This document shows positions 62,769 to 64,000 of a stretch of DNA of 64,000 bases, piece after piece (the stretch's first letter is position 1; the number at the start of each line of letters is the position of its first letter). Below the pieces are notes generated by a model, which saw only the letters and a program-made list of their open reading frames with translations, searched no databases and had not been told where the DNA came from. This DNA is from a virus. The position numbers and the translations under genes were made by a program. The stretch covers positions 1 through 64,000 of IMG/VR virus record IMGVR_UViG_3300028895_000202. One strand, written 5' to 3'.

Positions 62769-62996
62769 ATGTACCACTACGACGACGAGCAAGTCCAGCG
62801 TCACAAGCTGGAGTACGAGCAGGCCAGGATGGCGCGCCGCGATGCGTGGGTCATCGCCAACGGCGGCACCGAACAACCCTTTCAGGCTGCTGACAAGAAC
62901 TGGTACGTCTACGTTCACAACTTCCGTACGGGCAAGCACGGCTATCTCGGCCTGCACAACGACGTGGTCATCGACAACGTGGAGGTGGTGCTGTGA
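62769..62996 (+). CDS. Hypothetical protein with aromatic core
   Basis: 75 residues from ATG 62769 with AGGAGACACGAGC upstream (a good Shine-Dalgarno). MYHYDDEQVQRHKLEYEQAR, then KNWYVYVHNFRTGKHGYLGL. Repeated Y/H/W residues and a likely beta hairpin. No family recognised. GTGA overlap with the next gene. Confidence 0.5.
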   Translation: MYHYDDEQVQRHKLEYEQARMARRDAWVIANGGTEQPFQAADKNWYVYVHNFRTGKHGYLGLHNDVVIDNVEVVL

Positions 62997-63223
62997 TCCG
63001 TAAGATCTCGGAGTACCAGTGGCGAGTCCGGTATGAGCCGCTGCACTGCTCCAAGTGCTTGGACGCTCTGGTTGACCCCTACAAGGAGTCCACTGGCGAC
63101 TACTTCACCGTGGGCGGTCACGTCTGGGAGGCGTTCGAGAAGCGCCTCGGGCGGGCCGAGATCGTCGTTTTCGCCGTGTGCGCGGACTGCCAGAAGGACG
63201 GTGAGCCGAGGGTGGTGCGATGA
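62993..63223 (+). CDS. Small zinc-binding-like protein
   Basis: 76 residues from GTG 62993 (GTGA overlap). Two CxxC motifs, LHCSKCLD and AVCADCQK, separated by about 40 residues, would bind one zinc ion. Central YFTVGGHVWEAFEKRLGRAE. Likely a small regulatory or nucleic-acid-binding protein. ATGA overlap with the following gene. Confidence 0.55.
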   Translation: MIRKISEYQWRVRYEPLHCSKCLDALVDPYKESTGDYFTVGGHVWEAFEKRLGRAEIVVFAVCADCQKDGEPRVVR

Positions 63224-63666
63224 GGGTCCTCGTTGCTATGGTCGCGCTTGCCAGCCTCGCCTTCGGGCAGGCTGGCGCGTCGGCCAGCAAGGCCATCGAG
63301 GCCAAGGACGGGAAAGCGTGCGCGGCCTCGTTTGTAGATGCGATCGAGGTCAACGTTCGACCGGAGTGCCGCGATCGGCTTGCACCTATCGTGGCTGCAA
63401 TCCGGTACGCGGAGAATGGAGGGCGAGGCCGGGAGTACGGCATCCTCCACCCCAGGGTGAAGCCGACCTACAGGTCGCAGGCTGGATGGTGCGCTGCCAC
63501 CGTGCAGAAGAACTACGATAGATGGAAGAAGGCTGGCAGTAAAGGCGAGTTTATCGCCTATCTAGGGGCTAAGTACTGTCCAGTTGACGACCCGAGGGAC
63601 AAGGAAGGCCTGAATCGGCATTGGGTTAGGAACGTCACGTACTTCAGCAAGAAGTTCACGGATTGA
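63220..63666 (+). CDS. Exported lysozyme/transglycosylase-like protein (endolysin candidate)
   Basis: 148 residues with a signal peptide (MRVLVAMVALASLAFGQAGA-SA). The mature part has IVAAIRYAENGGRGREYGIL (possible catalytic Glu in YAENG), RSQAGWCAATVQKNYDRW and LNRHWVRNVTYF, an arrangement typical of small lysozyme-like glycosidases of phages and related to transglycosylase-like folds. With Cys residues at positions that may pair after export, it could act in the periplasm or envelope. It could instead be a virion-independent endolysin released by a signal sequence. Needs homology search to settle. Confidence 0.55.
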   Translation: MRVLVAMVALASLAFGQAGASASKAIEAKDGKACAASFVDAIEVNVRPECRDRLAPIVAAIRYAENGGRGREYGILHPRVKPTYRSQAGWCAATVQKNYDRWKKAGSKGEFIAYLGAKYCPVDDPRDKEGLNRHWVRNVTYFSKKFTD

Positions 63667-63668
63667 GC

Positions 63669-63696
63669 TTGAACCCGGGCGCTCATGGCCTATAAT
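63669..63696 (+). promoter_or_regulatory. Promoter for the last genes of the window
   Basis: TTGAAC (63669-63674), 16-base spacer, TATAAT (63691-63696), a near-consensus host-type promoter. It precedes the gene at 63750 by about 47 bases. An AAGGAG lies in the leader at 63711-63716, too far from the ATG for a standard ribosome site. Confidence 0.6.
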
Positions 63697-63749
63697 CTCT
63701 TCGTCGTGGCAAGGAGAGCCGCGACTCGAACTCAACCACATAAACTACC

Positions 63750-63941
63750 ATGAACGAGATCACCTTTGAGGAGTTTGTCGAGCGCCTTCGTTGGCTTGAC
63801 TGGTACTACATGATGTCTGAGGACCCGTCGGCGTATCGCCGTGGGTGCGACGCGATCCGCAAGTACCGCGAGATCGCTGAGAGCCACGGGCAGGACTGGG
63901 TCGCTGCGTTTGACGCCGAAGAGCGCAAGCACTGCATTTGA
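63750..63941 (+). CDS. Hypothetical small protein
   Basis: 63 residues: ITFEEFVERLRWLDWYYMMS, then PSAYRRGCDAIRKYREIAES and WVAAFDAEERKHC. Helical and charged, with several aromatic residues. Driven by the promoter at 63669-63696. No family recognised. Confidence 0.5.
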   Translation: MNEITFEEFVERLRWLDWYYMMSEDPSAYRRGCDAIRKYREIAESHGQDWVAAFDAEERKHCI

Positions 63942-63960
63942 CAACGGAGGGCTAGATACG

Positions 63961-64000
63961 ATGAATAACCAAGAAATCATCAAAAGCCTTGAGGCAATCA
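63961..64000 (+). CDS. Start of a gene running out of the window
   Basis: ATG at 63961, 19 bases after the previous stop, reading MNNQEIIKSLEAI to the window edge with no stop. AGGGCTAG upstream is a weak ribosome site. Too short to assign. Confidence 0.35.
   Translation, partial: MNNQEIIKSLEAI

Noticed and set aside
1-64000. Terminase large subunit, integrase, lysogeny repressor, retron or diversity-generating reverse transcriptase
   Set aside because: I looked for their motifs (terminase Walker A/B with nuclease, tyrosine or serine recombinase, YxDD reverse transcriptase) and found none. The terminase probably lies just outside the window before the portal.

Overview
The window is one strand of a double-stranded DNA tailed-phage genome, cut inside a gene at each end. 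Every convincing gene is on the + strand, packed with stop/start overlaps (ATGA, TGATG, GTGA). It carries a P22-type coat protein, a DUF4055-type portal, a 1876-residue tape measure and a four-gene tail-tip module of the kind found in gene transfer agents (DUF2460, DUF2163, NlpC/P60 peptidase, large tip protein). This points to a long-tailed siphovirus. No integrase, repressor or CRISPR is seen, so a lytic lifestyle is inferred. The host cannot be fixed from sequence alone: the tail-tip module is common in phages of Alphaproteobacteria, while the TIGR04338-like metallohydrolase and leaderless-looking genes are common in Actinobacteria.

Layout. 1-2136: portal C-terminus, scaffold and two small head genes. 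2137-2506: a structured leader for the coat gene (2507-3691). 3692-4778: serial hairpins around a GIY-YIG homing endonuclease with its own promoter. 4779-8192: small membrane or basic proteins, then connector and tail-completion proteins. 8215-11132: two paralogous tail-tube proteins. 11167-17591: tail chaperones and tape measure. 17588-30966: tail tip, fibres and a 1139-residue protein with a complete sulfatase active site embedded in the tail operon. 30967-32453: about 1.5 kb without a credible gene but full of direct repeats, iteron-like arrays and long, partly mutually exclusive hairpins. 32454-34400: two probable early genes behind a duplicated promoter/operator, including DUF932. 34612-54485: replication, recombination and nucleotide metabolism. 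These are a DnaB-like helicase, a SNF2-like helicase split by a class 3 mini-intein, a primase, a possible clamp, a UDG-like/PolA fusion, a clamp loader, a UvsY-like/gp32-like/UvsX-like trio, a RuvC-like nuclease, MazG, deaminases and an Mre11/Rad50-type pair. 54482-64000: a small-terminase-like protein, an HNH protein, a large unknown protein, tRNA-Ile(UAU), secreted proteins, a phage sigma factor, dCMP deaminase, many small proteins and a lysozyme-like exported protein.

How it may work together. Several promoters share an extended -10 of the form TGnTAnAnT, and two place the expected transcription start on the start codon. One of these drives the sigma factor, which could activate other phage promoters. 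Polymerase, clamp loader, primase, helicase and the recombination genes form a nearly self-sufficient replication/recombination set. The repeat-rich 31-32 kb region is the best candidate for a replication origin and/or a large structured RNA. The tail sulfatase suggests that host adsorption involves removing sulfate from a surface polysaccharide.
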